DNA of 64,000 bases from Rouxiella silvae (GTDB lineage Bacteria; Pseudomonadota; Gammaproteobacteria; Enterobacterales; Enterobacteriaceae). Made by a program: the position numbers and the translations under genes. Positions within the stretch are counted from its first letter, which is position 1, and every line of letters begins with the position of its first letter. Positions 17,113 to 29,794 of this stretch are shown one piece after another. The notes below the pieces were generated by a model that was not told the origin of the DNA, ran no database searches, and saw only the letters and a list, made by a program, of their open reading frames with translations. The stretch is taken from positions 1 through 64,000 of the forward strand of contig NZ_MRWD01000027.1 in the NCBI RefSeq assembly GCF_002093625.1, read 5' to 3'.

Positions 17113-17655
17113 ATGAAGCAGAAAAAAATTATCGAATGGATAAAGCAGGACGAGATGCGCATGCAGGCCTTACAGGCCGCACAAACGCTAAATTTGAATG
17201 ACTGGTGCCTCGCCGCTGGATTTGTGCGTAATCTGGTGTGGGATAGGCTGCACGGACTTGCGCAAAACACTCCGCTTAATGATATTGATGTGATTTATTT
17301 CAACCCTGCCAACCTGAGTCCTGAAGCAGACCGCGAATATGAGCAACGGCTAAATGACTTGATCCCCCTGCCGTGGTCAGTGAAAAATCAGGCAAGAATG
17401 CACCTGAAATATGGTCGCGAGCCATATACGTCTAGCAGTGATGCCATCAGCTACTGGGTCGAGGTTGAAACCGCCATTGGGGTTAAACTCGACGCTAACA
17501 GTCAGTTGGAGCTGGTGGCTCCTTTAGGTATTGAAAGCCTGTTTGGTTACACCATCAGTGCCAATCCTAAGCATGGCCAGCCCGACGTGCTGCTTGCGCG
17601 AGCACGCGAAAAAGGCTGGATCCGCCGCTGGCCTGGCTTGAGCGTAAAAATTTAG
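17113..17655 (+). CDS. Nucleotidyltransferase-fold protein (NTP_transf_6 / DUF925-like)
   Basis: A 180-residue cytoplasmic protein. [18 protein letters not shown] followed by [10 protein letters not shown] is the beta-polymerase-like nucleotidyltransferase core, with the DID acid pair. The C-terminal half has the family's [14 protein letters not shown] and [15 protein letters not shown]. Substrate and partner are unknown. Start ATG at 17113 after GGAGAG. It ends tail-to-tail with the LysR gene, overlapping by 4 bp. Confidence 0.78.
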   Translation: MKQKKIIEWIKQDEMRMQALQAAQTLNLNDWCLAAGFVRNLVWDRLHGLAQNTPLNDIDVIYFNPANLSPEADREYEQRLNDLIPLPWSVKNQARMHLKYGREPYTSSSDAISYWVEVETAIGVKLDANSQLELVAPLGIESLFGYTISANPKHGQPDVLLARAREKGWIRRWPGLSVKI

Positions 17656-18584
17656 GTCGAGTGAACGTTTAGGCCAACCCTTTCTCGCTTGTCGGTCAGT
17701 GCCTGTGCCTGCTGTTTTACCACCTGCCAAATGGCTAACGCAGCGGGCGTTAAAGAACGATTTTTTCTTTTCACCAACATCAATGCGCGGTTTACCTCGG
17801 GTAACAGCGGGCGAATCACCAACTGACTGCCAGAGGGAAGCGGCAGTGCCAGTGCGGGGAATATGCTGATGCCAATCCCCGCTTCCACCATTGGAAACAG
17901 CGTTGCTGGGTGGCCTATTTCCTGAATAACCTGAGTTTTTACTGAGAATTCCTCAAGCGCCTTGTCTATCAGTTGACGGCTTCCCGACGAGTAATCTTGC
18001 AGCACCAATCGAGCCTCATTCAATGCCGTCCAAGGCACGGAACTCATCTGTGCAAAAGGGTTATCCTCGCGGCACAGCAGCAGGAACGGCTCGTGCAGAA
18101 TCACTTCCGTATCAAGGTCGGTGCTGTAGCCAGGATCGATGACAATCCCAAAATCCACCTCGGCATTGCGCACGCTGTTTAATACCAACTGCTGTGATTG
18201 ATCCCTGAGTAAAATCTGAATATCAGGAAACAGATCGCCACCGCTGGCGATACACTGCGGCATGAGATGGGCAGAAATAGTCTGACTTGAGGCTATGCGT
18301 ACCCGACCGTTCTGCTCAGTGCCAAAACTGCGCGTGTCCAGCAGCATGGCGTGCAGTTCATCAAGCAGCGGCTCAACGCGGTTTGCCAGTCGACGTCCCG
18401 CATCGGTAAGGGCCACTTCTCGCGTGGTGCGGTCAAGCAGTCGCACGCCCATTTCTGACTCTAACTCTTTGATGCTGTGGCTAATTGCCGACTGTCCGAG
18501 GCCGATAACCTCGCCGGTGCGGCTAAAACTGCCGTAGCGGGCGACGGCGATAAAAACCTTAAGCTGTTTGAGAGAATAATTCAT
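17652..18584 (-). CDS. yfeR: LysR-family transcriptional regulator YfeR
   Basis: A 310-residue LysR-type regulator. The N-terminal helix-turn-helix is at about residues 18-37 ([20 protein letters not shown]) and is followed by a periplasmic-binding-like effector domain. It is divergent from the transporter gene yfeH with 95 bp between, the E. coli arrangement, so it probably controls yfeH and itself. The AT-rich gap contains imperfect T-N11-A-like words, but I would not fix the operator. Confidence 0.88.
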   Translation of the reverse strand: MNYSLKQLKVFIAVARYGSFSRTGEVIGLGQSAISHSIKELESEMGVRLLDRTTREVALTDAGRRLANRVEPLLDELHAMLLDTRSFGTEQNGRVRIASSQTISAHLMPQCIASGGDLFPDIQILLRDQSQQLVLNSVRNAEVDFGIVIDPGYSTDLDTEVILHEPFLLLCREDNPFAQMSSVPWTALNEARLVLQDYSSGSRQLIDKALEEFSVKTQVIQEIGHPATLFPMVEAGIGISIFPALALPLPSGSQLVIRPLLPEVNRALMLVKRKNRSLTPAALAIWQVVKQQAQALTDKRERVGLNVHST

Positions 18585-18679
18585 GAAAAAAATTCATTAA
18601 TGGATTAAATAAATCAATTTTATAATTCTACTCGAAAAGCACAAAATAGCCCTATTGATTACAAAATAATGAGACCGTT

Positions 18680-19708
18680 ATGAAAGTCCTGCGTTTTTTG
18701 CCTGATACCTTTACCATGATGCTGGTAGCCACTGTTCTTCTGGCGACCTTCCTGCCAGCACGCGGTATTTATATTACTGCCTTCAATGACCTGACAATTT
18801 TCGCCATCGGCCTGCTGTTCTTTATGCACGGTGCCAAACTTTCACGCGCTGCAATACTTGAGGGCAGTAACAACTGGCGCCTGCATCTTTGGGTGATGTT
18901 CAGCACCTTCATTCTGTTCCCGATCCTTGGGCTGCTGTTCCAGTGGTGGCACCCCGTTGATGTAAGTCCGCAGATTTATTCCGGCTTCGTCTACCTGTGC
19001 GTGTTGCCTGCCACCGTGCAGTCGGCGATTGCCTTTACCTCAATGGCTGGCGGTAACGTCGCGGCCGCAGTATGCAGCGCCTCGGCCTCTAGCCTACTGG
19101 GTATTTTTGTTTCGCCACTGCTGGTCAGCATGCTGATGCACGTTCAGGGCGATACCGGCAATGGTCTAGAGCAGATGTGGCACATCATTCTGCAACTGCT
19201 GGTGCCGTTTATGGCCGGGCACCTGCTGCGTCCGCTGATTGGCAAATTTGTCGATAAGCATAAAAAGATGATCGGTAAAACCGACAGAACTTCGATTTTG
19301 CTGGTGGTTTACACCGCCTTCAGCGAAGCCGTAACGCAGGGGATCTGGCACAAAGTGGGCCTCGGTTCATTCGCGTTTATCGTCGTAGTCTGTGTGATTT
19401 TAGTGGCGATCGTTATCGTGTTTAACACTTATATGGCGCGCTGGATGGGCTTTAATAAAGCGGAGGAAATTACTATTGTCTTCTGCGGATCGAAAAAGAG
19501 CCTGGCAAACGGTATTCCACTGGCTAACATTCTGTTCCCGGTCAGCGCGATTGGGATGATGGTACTGCCACTGATGATTTTTCATCAGGTTCAGTTGATG
19601 ATTTGCGCCGTGCTGGCAAAACGCTATCACAATAAGCAGTTGAAGCTGGAAAATGAAAAGCGAGAAAAGAGCGATACTACCGCGCCCGTTCAGGCAAAAC
19701 TGAATTAA
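18680..19708 (+). CDS. yfeH: Bile acid:sodium symporter-family transporter YfeH
   Basis: An inner-membrane protein of the BASS/Acr3-like family with about ten hydrophobic segments (342 residues). Family features include GLLFFMHGAKLS, LPATVQSAIAFTSMAGGNVAAAVCSASAS and the later FCGSKKSLANGIPLA crossover segment. The substrate is unknown. The position next to yfeR, ypeB and ligA is as in E. coli. Confidence 0.9.
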   Translation: MKVLRFLPDTFTMMLVATVLLATFLPARGIYITAFNDLTIFAIGLLFFMHGAKLSRAAILEGSNNWRLHLWVMFSTFILFPILGLLFQWWHPVDVSPQIYSGFVYLCVLPATVQSAIAFTSMAGGNVAAAVCSASASSLLGIFVSPLLVSMLMHVQGDTGNGLEQMWHIILQLLVPFMAGHLLRPLIGKFVDKHKKMIGKTDRTSILLVVYTAFSEAVTQGIWHKVGLGSFAFIVVVCVILVAIVIVFNTYMARWMGFNKAEEITIVFCGSKKSLANGIPLANILFPVSAIGMMVLPLMIFHQVQLMICAVLAKRYHNKQLKLENEKREKSDTTAPVQAKLN

Positions 19709-19726
19709 TTAACCGCGTTAAAAACT

Positions 19727-19759
19727 AAAAAGCCGGTCAGAGAAATGACCGGCTTTTTT
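19727..19759 (+). terminator. Terminator of yfeH
   Basis: AAAAAGCCGGTCA, a 6-base loop and TGACCGGCTTTTTT form a perfect 13-bp stem with T run. It lies between convergent yfeH and ypeB and may act in both directions. Confidence 0.93.
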
Positions 19760-19784
19760 AATGCGTAGTTGTTATATCAGCGAC

Positions 19785-20021
19785 TTATTCAGTATGTGAT
19801 TTATGACCACCGCGTTTAAGCGGGGTGAGTAAATCTTGCAGTCCTTCGATTTTTATCGCCAGCGTCATTTCCATCAGCATGCCGAGCTTACCCTCAGGGA
19901 ACTCACCTTTGCGGGCAAACCACAGCAAATACTCTTCGGGCAGGTCAATCAGCACTCTTCCCTGATATTTGCCGAACGGCATCACCGTATTAGCGATTTC
20001 GATTAAATTTTCTTTTTCCAC
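19785..20021 (-). CDS. ypeB: DUF3820 family protein YpeB
   Basis: A 78-residue cytoplasmic protein with the family pattern MPFGKYQGRVLIDLPEEYLLWFARKGEFPEGKLG. Its function is not established. It starts with GTG, 5 bp after the ligA stop, with a GGGGGA ribosome site at the end of ligA, so it is co-translated with ligA as in E. coli. Confidence 0.92.
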   Translation of the reverse strand: MEKENLIEIANTVMPFGKYQGRVLIDLPEEYLLWFARKGEFPEGKLGMLMEMTLAIKIEGLQDLLTPLKRGGHKSHTE

Positions 20022-20026
20022 TGCTG

Positions 20027-22054
<2,028 letters not shown>

Positions 22055-22069
22055 TCACCATCATGAAGA

Positions 22070-22095
22070 TAAAAAACCCCCGACAGGCGGGGGTT
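22070..22095 (-). terminator. Terminator/attenuator between zipA and ligA
   Basis: On the minus strand AACCCCC, a short loop and GGGGGTT are followed by TTTT. It lies 50 bp after zipA and 20 bp before ligA, so ligA needs read-through or its own promoter. Confidence 0.85.
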
Positions 22096-22144
22096 AGTAA
22101 GAAGTTTGGCTTATTGTAGCGCATACAAAGCGCGTTCGAAGAAC

Positions 22145-23173
22145 TTAGGCAGTCGCTTCCAACACTTCGCGGATGCGTGCTTTATAAGTTTCTAGCTTCT
22201 GCGGCGTAATCATTCGACGCTCATCGTCCCACACTACGGCGCCCACGTCGTCAGCAATGCGCTGAGCAGATTGGAGCAGCAGTTTGAAGTTCTGATGGGC
22301 ATCGCCAAAGCACGGCACCATCATAAACAGCGTGATACCCGGCGTTGAGAAATCAGACATATTCTCTGGGTCGAATGAACCCGGCTTCACCATGTTTGCC
22401 AGACTGAACAGCACAGGACCGCTGCCTGCCGGACTTACGTGACGATGGAAAATGTTCATCGCGCCAAACTGGAAACCAGCCTGCAATACGCTCTGTAACA
22501 AGACTTCGCCGCCGATTACGCCACCCTGATGCGCTGCAACGTGCAACACAAGGACGGTTTCTTTCAATTTTTCTTTGACCGGCAACGCTTCCGGCTCGGC
22601 AAGCTCGAAAGCCTGCGGTTCAGCGCGGGCAGCAGGCGCGGCATCCGCGTGAATTTCTGCCGGAGGAACAGGCGCTGAATGTCCATGAGCATGTTGAGCG
22701 TCGTGATGATGCTCAACCGGCGCTTCGCGGCGCGGCGCATGAACAGGCTCGGCAACTGAATACCCGCTTAACAGCGGATCGTCTTGCTGAACGGCAGAAT
22801 GCGGCTGCTGAACCGGCGCCTGGGGAGGCACTGGTCGAGGCTGCGGTGCATGCTGCACGGGCGTCTGCTGAGGAGCAGGTGCCTGCGGTGCATGTTTTGG
22901 CTCAGCATGCATCGGGGCATATTTCTCAGCTTCGTCATAGCTTCCCAGAGAAGGTTCCTCATGAGGATGGGCTGCACGCACACGCACTTCACCCACCCCA
23001 TCAGCGAAATCTTCGCTCGGGGATTGCTCTCGTTCTTTTTTCACTCGTTTAGCTGGACGATCGCGAAAAAGCGAAGAGCGTTCTTTACGGCTGGTCCACA
23101 AACCGTGCAATAACAACGCAATTATGGCGATCGCACCAACAACGATTAATATCAGACGCAAGTCCTGCATCAT
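22145..23173 (-). CDS. zipA: Cell division protein ZipA
   Basis: An inner-membrane divisome protein that tethers FtsZ (342 residues). The N-terminal transmembrane helix is at residues 5-24, starting [19 protein letters not shown] charged stretch and then a long Pro/Gln/Ala/His-rich linker (about 40-200) follow. The C-terminal FtsZ-binding domain begins near [19 protein letters not shown]. It is divergent from cysZ, as in E. coli. Confidence 0.97.
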   Translation of the reverse strand: MMQDLRLILIVVGAIAIIALLLHGLWTSRKERSSLFRDRPAKRVKKEREQSPSEDFADGVGEVRVRAAHPHEEPSLGSYDEAEKYAPMHAEPKHAPQAPAPQQTPVQHAPQPRPVPPQAPVQQPHSAVQQDDPLLSGYSVAEPVHAPRREAPVEHHHDAQHAHGHSAPVPPAEIHADAAPAARAEPQAFELAEPEALPVKEKLKETVLVLHVAAHQGGVIGGEVLLQSVLQAGFQFGAMNIFHRHVSPAGSGPVLFSLANMVKPGSFDPENMSDFSTPGITLFMMVPCFGDAHQNFKLLLQSAQRIADDVGAVVWDDERRMITPQKLETYKARIREVLEATA

Positions 23174-23411
23174 TGCTATCTCTGTTGTTCTTTACCGATA
23201 AGGTAATTATTCATTGCCAAGGCGGCAAACATTCACCTATCTAACTCTATTTGCCTGAGTTGATAAGTGCAAGTCTGGACACTGTTTTATGCTAATAAAC
23301 ATGATTGTTGCATCCTGTTTGACTACTTTTCACTCAACAAGTGCCTAGTCAGTGCAAAATCATATCGATATGATAGCCCAGCCTATTCAATTTAGAGAGA
23401 AAATTTCTGTT

Positions 23412-24170
23412 ATGTCGTCATCAGAAGTCAACGGTGTGCACTATTTCACGCAAGGATGGAAATTAATCTCCCTGCCGGGTATCCGTCGTTTTGTCATCAT
23501 TCCGCTTATCGTCAATATTTTATTGATGGGTGGCGCCTTCTGGTGGCTGTTCACCAAGATGGGTCAGTGGATCCCGTCCTTGATGTCGCATGTGCCGCAG
23601 TGGCTGCGCTGGCTGGACTATCTCATCTGGCCGATTGCGGTCGTTTCGGTTTTGCTGGTGTTCAGCTTTTTCTTCAGCACGCTGGCGAATTTGATTGCCG
23701 CGCCGTTTAGCGGCCTGTTGGCAGAACAGCTTGAGGCACGCCTAACCGGTAAAACGATCCCCGATGCCGGTATCTGGGGAATAATGAAAGACCTGCCGCG
23801 CATCATGAAACGCGAAGTGCAAAAGCTTGCCTACTACCTGCCCCGCGCGCTGCTGTTGCTGATACTGCATTTTATTCCCGGCGTGGGGCAAACCCTGGCG
23901 CCGGTGCTGTGGTTCTTTTTCAGTGCCTGGATGCTGTCTATTCAATACTGCGACTACCCTTTTGACAACCATAAGGTCAGTTTCGCCGATATGCGCCGTT
24001 CGCTGGGTCGCAATAAAATCGACAACCTACAGTTTGGCGCACTGGTGAGCGTATTTACGCTGGTGCCGATCCTTAACCTACTTATTCTGCCCGTTGCGGT
24101 CTGCGGCGCTACTGCGATGTGGGTCGATCGTTATCGTCACCTTCACCTCGCCGAAACAGCCAGGCGCTAG
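23412..24170 (+). CDS. cysZ: Sulfate transporter CysZ
   Basis: An inner-membrane sulfate-uptake protein (252 residues; E. coli 253). [21 protein letters not shown] and [26 protein letters not shown] are diagnostic, with four to six hydrophobic segments and the late [12 protein letters not shown]. The ATG at 23412 is chosen by alignment with E. coli; an upstream GTG at 23352 would add 20 residues. The SD is weak. It precedes cysK, fitting sulfur assimilation. Confidence 0.95.
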   Translation: MSSSEVNGVHYFTQGWKLISLPGIRRFVIIPLIVNILLMGGAFWWLFTKMGQWIPSLMSHVPQWLRWLDYLIWPIAVVSVLLVFSFFFSTLANLIAAPFSGLLAEQLEARLTGKTIPDAGIWGIMKDLPRIMKREVQKLAYYLPRALLLLILHFIPGVGQTLAPVLWFFFSAWMLSIQYCDYPFDNHKVSFADMRRSLGRNKIDNLQFGALVSVFTLVPILNLLILPVAVCGATAMWVDRYRHLHLAETARR

Positions 24171-24327
24171 GGCTTTTGTACTAGAATCAAAACATATTTC
24201 ATATTCACATATCTTATACTAATTCTTTACTTCACTGGGGAAGGCGTTCGAGTATGCTTTTTACGTTTCCCTCGTAATTTCAAAACATTGTCCCCAAGAC
24301 ACGTCGACATAAGGTTAAGGACAGGCT

Positions 24328-25293
24328 ATGAGCAAGATCTTTGAAGATAATTCATTAACAATCGGCCATACGCCGCTGGTTCGCCTGAATCGTATTGGCA
24401 ATGGCCGCATTCTGGCTAAGGTCGAATCACGCAATCCGAGCTTCAGTGTAAAAGACCGCATTGGCGCAAATATGATTTGGGAAGCTGAAAAAAGCGGCAT
24501 TCTGACTAAAGACATCGAGCTGGTTGAGCCTACCAGCGGAAACACGGGCATCGCGCTGGCCTACGTTGCCGCCGCGCGCGGATACAAATTGACGCTGACC
24601 ATGCCTGAAACCATGAGCGTGGAACGCCGCAAGCTGCTCAAGGCGCTGGGCGCAAACCTGGTGTTGACAGAAGGTTCGAAGGGGATGAAAGGCGCCATCG
24701 CCAAGGCTGAAGAGATTCAGGCCAGTGATCCTGTGCGTTATCTCATTCTGCAGCAGTTCAGCAACCCCGCCAACCCGGCAGTTCACGAAAAAACCACCGG
24801 GCCTGAAATTTGGGAAGATACCGACGGTGACGTAGACGTGCTGATCGCGGGCGTAGGCACCGGCGGCACCATCACCGGCACCGGTCGTTATCTAAAAAGT
24901 AAAAAAAGCAGCGTGACGCTGGTTGCCGTCGAGCCTACCGACTCTCCGGTTATCACCCAAACGTTGGCAGGTCAGGAAGTGAAGCCTGGCCCGCATAAAA
25001 TTCAGGGCATTGGTGCAGGTTTCATCCCTGGCAACCTGGATTTAGAGCTGGTGGACCGCGTTGAGCTGATTACTAACGATGAATCAATCGAGTACGCACG
25101 TCGCTTGATGGAAGAAGAAGGTATTCTTGCCGGCATTTCTTCAGGTGCCGCCGTTGCCGCCGCCGTCAAACTGCAGCAGGAACCTGAGTTTGCTGACAAG
25201 ACTATCGTGGTTATCCTGCCGTCCTCTGGCGAACGCTATTTAAGTACCGCACTCTTTGCAGATTTGTTTACTGAAAAAGAACTGCAACAATAA
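24328..25293 (+). CDS. cysK: Cysteine synthase A (O-acetylserine sulfhydrylase)
   Basis: A PLP enzyme making cysteine from O-acetylserine and sulfide (321 residues). The PLP lysine is K42 in SFSVKDRIG; the [10 protein letters not shown] loop and [13 protein letters not shown] phosphate-binding loop are present. The C-terminal region is typical of CysK. Start ATG follows GGACAGGCT. CysB control is expected from the family, but the operator is too degenerate to place. Terminator follows. Confidence 0.98.
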   Translation: MSKIFEDNSLTIGHTPLVRLNRIGNGRILAKVESRNPSFSVKDRIGANMIWEAEKSGILTKDIELVEPTSGNTGIALAYVAAARGYKLTLTMPETMSVERRKLLKALGANLVLTEGSKGMKGAIAKAEEIQASDPVRYLILQQFSNPANPAVHEKTTGPEIWEDTDGDVDVLIAGVGTGGTITGTGRYLKSKKSSVTLVAVEPTDSPVITQTLAGQEVKPGPHKIQGIGAGFIPGNLDLELVDRVELITNDESIEYARRLMEEEGILAGISSGAAVAAAVKLQQEPEFADKTIVVILPSSGERYLSTALFADLFTEKELQQ

Positions 25294-25314
25294 TGCCATC
25301 TCGATTGAAGTGAT

Positions 25315-25343
25315 TAAAAAAGCACCTTAACGGGTGCTTTTTT
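25315..25343 (+). terminator. Terminator of cysK
   Basis: AAAAAAGCACC, loop TTAAC and GGTGCTTTTTT form a strong hairpin 20 bp after the cysK stop. The last T overlaps a CRP-site candidate that serves ptsH. Confidence 0.9.
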
Positions 25344-25358
25344 GTGGCCTACATCAAA
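25343..25358 (+). promoter_or_regulatory. Candidate CRP site for the ptsHI-crr operon
   Basis: TGTGGCCTACATCAAA matches 8 of 10 defined bases of TGTGA-N6-TCACA. It sits just after the cysK terminator, where E. coli ptsH has its distal CRP site in a very similar sequence. Confidence 0.62.
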
Positions 25359-25457
25359 GTTTATAGCACTTCATGATTGATTTTCGCCGCTAGGTTTAGT
25401 ATTTAACCCATCAATTATTTCGATGCGCAAAATTAATCGCCGAAAGAATTGCTTACT

Positions 25458-25471
25458 GCTGAATCGATTTA
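25458..25471 (+). promoter_or_regulatory. Candidate Cra (FruR) site for the ptsHI-crr operon
   Basis: GCTGAATCGATTTA matches the Cra consensus TGAAWCSNT exactly over its core. E. coli ptsH has a closely similar Cra site in the same leader. Confidence 0.68.
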
Positions 25472-25696
25472 CTGATTTGTTACAGCCTAGTAAATGGCGG
25501 CATAATGGAAACAGAATGGAAAAAGCTTTTGCACAGTGTCAGTGGATTTATCCCTGCGTGCGAATTTTTGTTTTTTCTGTTGCATCGGAGCTTGCGCATG
25601 GTCAATAGTCAGGCGCTATCTCATAAGCTAAAGTGGCGTCCTTGGACTAGACTTTAGCTCCACAACATTACTTTAAATTAAGTTGGGGAAACATCA

Positions 25697-25954
25697 ATGT
25701 TCCAGCAAGAAGTTACTATTACTGCTCCAAATGGTCTGCATACTCGCCCTGCTGCACAGTTTGTCAAAGAAGCCAAAGGCTTCACTTCAGACATCACCGT
25801 GACCTCTAACGGTAAAAGCGCCAGCGCCAAGAGCCTGTTCAAACTGCAAACTTTGGGTCTGACTCAGGGTACTGTTGTTACTCTTTCCGCAGAAGGTGAA
25901 GACGAGCAAAAAGCCGTCGAACACTTGGTAAAACTGATGGCAGAGCTCGAGTAA
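25697..25954 (+). CDS. ptsH: Phosphocarrier protein HPr
   Basis: The 85-residue general phosphocarrier of the sugar PTS, passing phosphate from enzyme I to sugar-specific EIIA proteins. The active-site histidine is H15 in NGLHTRPA, and the regulatory-site region [13 protein letters not shown] is present. The ATG at 25697 follows GGGGAAA. It is first gene of ptsH-ptsI-crr. Confidence 0.98.
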   Translation: MFQQEVTITAPNGLHTRPAAQFVKEAKGFTSDITVTSNGKSASAKSLFKLQTLGLTQGTVVTLSAEGEDEQKAVEHLVKLMAELE

Positions 25955-26077
25955 GAAGCTTAGTCAGAGAGGCTGTATCAGGACGTTTTTACTCTCTAAG
26001 CCAATAACTTATATCGCGTAAGAATGTCCTTAACGGTCTCTAAAAGAGTTAACACCAGTCAACAGTAAGGTAGGGTT

Positions 26078-27805
26078 ATGATTTCAGGCATTTTAGTATC
26101 TCCCGGTATTGCTTTCGGCAAGGCGTTGTTGCTGAAAGAAGATGAAATTGTCATCGACCGGAAAAAAATCTCTCCTGAGAACGTCAGTCAGGAAGTTGAG
26201 CGTTTTCTGTCTGGCCGTGCGAAAGCTTCTGCACAGTTGGAAACGATCAAAACCAAAGCCGGCGAGACCTTCGGTGAAGAGAAAGAAGCCATCTTCGAAG
26301 GCCACATCATGTTGTTGGAAGACGAAGAGCTAGAACAAGAAATCATAGCCCTCATCAAAGATGACAAATCCACTGCTGACGCCGCCGCCTACTCCGTTAT
26401 TGAAGGCCAGGCCAAGGCGCTGGAAGAGCTTGACGATGAATATCTGAAAGAACGTGCGGCCGACGTGCGTGACATCGGTAAACGCCTGCTGAGAAACATT
26501 CTGGGCATGCCGATTATCGACTTGGGTACTATCCAGAGCGAAGTTATCCTGGTCGCCACCGACCTGACTCCTTCAGAAACCGCGCAGCTGAATCTGAACA
26601 AGGTTTTGGGCTTTATTACAGATTTGGGTGGCCGTACTTCACACACCTCAATCATGGCGCGCTCACTGGAATTGCCTGCGATTGTTGGCACCAGCGACGT
26701 GACCAAACAGGTTAAAAACGATGATTATCTGATTCTTGATGCCGTGAACAATAAAATCTACGTCAACCCGACGCCAGAAGTTATTGAGCAACTGAAAGCG
26801 GATCAAAACCAGTACATCAGCGAAAAAGACGAACTGACCAAGTTGAAAGACCTGCCGGCGATTACGTTGGACGGGCATCAGGTGGAAGTTTGCGCAAACA
26901 TCGGCACCGTGCGTGACGTAGCGGGCGCAGAGCGTAACGGCGCGGAGGGCGTAGGCCTGTACCGTACCGAGTTCCTGTTTATGGACCGCGACAGCCTGCC
27001 AACCGAAGAAGAGCAGTTCCAGGCTTATAAAGCCGTGGCTGAAGCCATGGGTTCTCAGGCGGTTATCGTCCGTACCATGGACATTGGTGGCGATAAAGAA
27101 TTGCCATACATGAACCTGCCGAAAGAAGAAAACCCGTTCCTTGGCTGGCGCGCAATCCGCATTTGTCTGGATCGTAAAGAGATTCTTCACGACCAGCTGC
27201 GTGCAATTTTACGTGCTTCCGCCTTCGGCAAACTGCGCATCATGTTCCCAATGATTATTTCCGTTGAGGAAGTACGCGAGCTGAAAGCCGAGCTGGAGCT
27301 GTTGAAAGGACAACTCCGCGAAGAATCTAAAGCCTTTGACGAGACAATTGAAGTTGGCGTGATGGTGGAAACACCGGCTGCTGCCGTGATTGCTCATCAT
27401 TTGGCAAAAGAAGTTGATTTCTTCAGTATTGGTACAAACGACCTTACCCAGTATACTCTGGCAGTAGATCGCGGTAATGAACTGATTTCTCATCTTTATA
27501 ATCCAATGTCCCCGTCAGTTCTTGCACTTATTAAGCAAGTTATTGATGCATCACATGCCGCAGGTAAATGGACTGGCATGTGTGGAGAGCTAGCAGGTGA
27601 TGAACGTGCTACACTTCTCTTATTGGGCATGGGTTTAGATGAGTTCAGCATGAGCGCAATCTCAATCCCACGCATCAAGAAAATTATTCGTAATACAAAC
27701 TTCGAAGATGTGAAGGCGCTGGCAGAAGAGGCTCTGGCCCAACCTACGGCGCAAGAGTTGATGAATTTGGTTAACAAATTCATTGAAGAAAAAACACTCT
27801 GCTAA
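26078..27805 (+). CDS. ptsI: PTS enzyme I (phosphoenolpyruvate-protein phosphotransferase)
   Basis: The 575-residue cytoplasmic enzyme that takes phosphate from PEP to HPr. The active-site His lies in [13 protein letters not shown] (about 189); the PEP-binding C-terminal domain has [15 protein letters not shown] and the [18 protein letters not shown] block, with the catalytic Cys in GMCGELAGD. It is 123 bp from ptsH. Confidence 0.98.
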   Translation: MISGILVSPGIAFGKALLLKEDEIVIDRKKISPENVSQEVERFLSGRAKASAQLETIKTKAGETFGEEKEAIFEGHIMLLEDEELEQEIIALIKDDKSTADAAAYSVIEGQAKALEELDDEYLKERAADVRDIGKRLLRNILGMPIIDLGTIQSEVILVATDLTPSETAQLNLNKVLGFITDLGGRTSHTSIMARSLELPAIVGTSDVTKQVKNDDYLILDAVNNKIYVNPTPEVIEQLKADQNQYISEKDELTKLKDLPAITLDGHQVEVCANIGTVRDVAGAERNGAEGVGLYRTEFLFMDRDSLPTEEEQFQAYKAVAEAMGSQAVIVRTMDIGGDKELPYMNLPKEENPFLGWRAIRICLDRKEILHDQLRAILRASAFGKLRIMFPMIISVEEVRELKAELELLKGQLREESKAFDETIEVGVMVETPAAAVIAHHLAKEVDFFSIGTNDLTQYTLAVDRGNELISHLYNPMSPSVLALIKQVIDASHAAGKWTGMCGELAGDERATLLLLGMGLDEFSMSAISIPRIKKIIRNTNFEDVKALAEEALAQPTAQELMNLVNKFIEEKTLC

Positions 27806-27852
27806 TTGCGCGTTGCTGGAAAGCTGCCCAAATTAATGCTTAGGAGAAGATC

Positions 27853-28362
27853 ATGGGTTTGTTCGATAAATTAAAATCATTGGTTTCTGATGATAAGAAA
27901 GACGTTGGCACAATAGAAATTTATGCGCCAATCTCTGGTGAGATTGTCAATATTGAAGACGTTCCCGATGTTGTATTTGCTGAAAAAATCGTTGGTGATG
28001 GTATTGCTATCAAACCAGCGGGCAACAAAATCGTCGCGCCTGTAGATGGTACCATCGGTAAAATCTTTGAAACTAACCATGCTTTCTCAATCGAATCCGA
28101 CAGCGGCATTGAGCTGTTTGTTCACTTCGGTATCGACACTGTCGAGCTGAAAGGTGAAGGCTTCAAACGCATTGCCGAAGAAGGCCAGCGTGTGAAGAGA
28201 GGCGATTTGATTATCGAGTTTGATCTGGCGCTACTGGAAGAGAAAGCCAAGTCGACCCTGACTCCGGTTGTTATCTCCAACATGGACGAGATTAAAGAGC
28301 TGATTAAACTTACTGGTACTGTAGTCGTTGGCGAAACGCCGATCATTCGTATCAAGAAGTGA
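27853..28362 (+). CDS. crr: PTS glucose-specific EIIA component
   Basis: The 169-residue EIIA-Glc, which phosphorylates glucose EIICB and, in its free form, controls inducer exclusion and adenylate cyclase. H90 in [15 protein letters not shown] and H75 in NHAFSIES are the active-site pair. It is 47 bp after ptsI with an AGGAGA ribosome site. Confidence 0.98.
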   Translation: MGLFDKLKSLVSDDKKDVGTIEIYAPISGEIVNIEDVPDVVFAEKIVGDGIAIKPAGNKIVAPVDGTIGKIFETNHAFSIESDSGIELFVHFGIDTVELKGEGFKRIAEEGQRVKRGDLIIEFDLALLEEKAKSTLTPVVISNMDEIKELIKLTGTVVVGETPIIRIKK

Positions 28363-28374
28363 TATCACGCAGAT

Positions 28375-28408
28375 AAAAAAACGGCGCCTTGAGCGCCGTT
28401 TTTTTTTG
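28375..28408 (+). terminator. Terminator of ptsHI-crr
   Basis: AAAAAACGGCGC, loop and GCGCCGTTTTTTTT form a strong intrinsic terminator between crr and the convergent sensor kinase gene; it could serve both strands. Confidence 0.93.
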
Positions 28409-28438
28409 CCTGTTGCTTGCTCAGTCACCTGAGCTTAA

Positions 28439-29794
28439 TCAGACCAGATGTTTCCAGTGTGGAACCTTGAGATCGATGATAAGCCCTCTGGGTGACCCGT
28501 TACGCGCTTCAATTTTTCCATGGTGTGCTACCATCACTTTCTTAGTGATCGCCAGCCCAAGACCGTATCCCTTGCCTGACAGCGGAGACATAACCCTGAC
28601 GAATGGATCGAAGATGCTCGACAGCTTGTCTTCCTCAACGCCAGGCCCACGATCCGCCACTTCAACGCACAAATAATCTTCCTCGGTTGACAGCGAAACG
28701 CTCACCGCGTCTCCGCGTGCCGAAAAACGCAGCGCATTGCGCACCACATTGTCAATCGCACGGCGCATCAGCTCGGCATTACCCTTGACGGTAAAGTCCT
28801 GATCTGCAAGGTCGTGACTGTTCAAGACAATATCAACACCGGGAAGCTGCGCCTCATAGCGCGCATCGTTTACCACCGCCTCAACCAGCCCGTGCAGATC
28901 AAAGTACTCTTCGTCCGGCATATTGCTGTGCTCGGTGCGTGACAATGCCAGCAGCTCGCCGATCATCTTGTCGAGCCTTCCCGCCTCGTGTTCTATTCGC
29001 TGCAATGATGTTTCGACGTTAAGCGGATTTTGTCGCGCCAAACCAATCGCCAGCTGCAGGCGCGCCAGCGGCGAACGCAACTCGTGCGACACGTCGTGCA
29101 ACAGCTCTTCGCGAGCTTTTACCAGCACTTGCAGACGCTCGGCCATCGAGTCAAAATCGCGGGCAACTTCAGAAAGCTCATCGTGTCGGCGACCCATCGT
29201 CGCAAAAAGCCTTACCGATAAATCCCCATCAGAAACGCGTCCAAAAGCCTTACGCATTTGCAGCATCGGACGCGTCAGGTTCCAAGCCAGCATTGCGCTA
29301 AACAGCAGCCCACCAATTCCCCCAATCCATAAAAATGGAGGTGGCATATTGAACACGTGTCTCTCGCGTTTAGGTCTATATTCATCCATCAATCCCTCGA
29401 CGTTGTAGCGCAGTCTGTAGCCCTGCCCGTTGGGTGCCTGAACGAATTCGACAATTTCGTGAGGGATTTGTCCTGGCTCCAAGTCGTCCAGCGTCTGCCC
29501 TTTAACCGGGATCATTGAAGGTTCTACCGAAAACAGGCGCCGATCGTCTGTGGGCCAGTCGGCTATCATGGCATTTAGCGCCGGCAGTCCACCGGTGTGA
29601 AGCGTCGAAACCGCCGACGTAATTTGCAGTTTGACGAAGCGACGGGCGATGCTGCTTTCGGGTGGCTCGTGGTGATAATAGAAGGTAAATACCGCCCACA
29701 GCACCTGAGTCATGATAATGAAAGTTAACCAATAGCCCAGCAATATCTTCCAAAAAAGCCTGCCGCGCAGGCGTCTACCTGATTCGATAGCCAA
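28439..29794 (-). CDS. Two-component sensor histidine kinase (CpxA-like; possibly RssA-like)
   Basis: A 451-residue membrane kinase. TM1 is at residues 13-39, a periplasmic domain of about 110 residues follows, TM2 at 152-172 and HAMP at about 173-225. The phospho-accepting His is H237 in LLHDVSHELRSPL; the ATP-binding N, G1 and G2 boxes are RNALRF, DRGPGVEED and GKGYGLGLA. The start is TTG at 29794, overlapping the response-regulator gene by 20 bp; no ATG is nearby. The overall form resembles CpxA, and the place next to crr reminds me of Serratia RssA, but I could not check this. Confidence 0.88.
   Translation of the reverse strand: MAIESGRRLRGRLFWKILLGYWLTFIIMTQVLWAVFTFYYHHEPPESSIARRFVKLQITSAVSTLHTGGLPALNAMIADWPTDDRRLFSVEPSMIPVKGQTLDDLEPGQIPHEIVEFVQAPNGQGYRLRYNVEGLMDEYRPKRERHVFNMPPPFLWIGGIGGLLFSAMLAWNLTRPMLQMRKAFGRVSDGDLSVRLFATMGRRHDELSEVARDFDSMAERLQVLVKAREELLHDVSHELRSPLARLQLAIGLARQNPLNVETSLQRIEHEAGRLDKMIGELLALSRTEHSNMPDEEYFDLHGLVEAVVNDARYEAQLPGVDIVLNSHDLADQDFTVKGNAELMRRAIDNVVRNALRFSARGDAVSVSLSTEEDYLCVEVADRGPGVEEDKLSSIFDPFVRVMSPLSGKGYGLGLAITKKVMVAHHGKIEARNGSPRGLIIDLKVPHWKHLV

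Larger units (their letters stand above)
25294..25696. other. cysK-ptsH intergenic region
   Basis: This 403-base gap holds the cysK terminator, a CRP-site candidate (25343-25358), a Cra-site candidate (25458-25471) and the ptsH promoters. A 61-codon frame (25423-25608) is not coding-like. Confidence 0.65.
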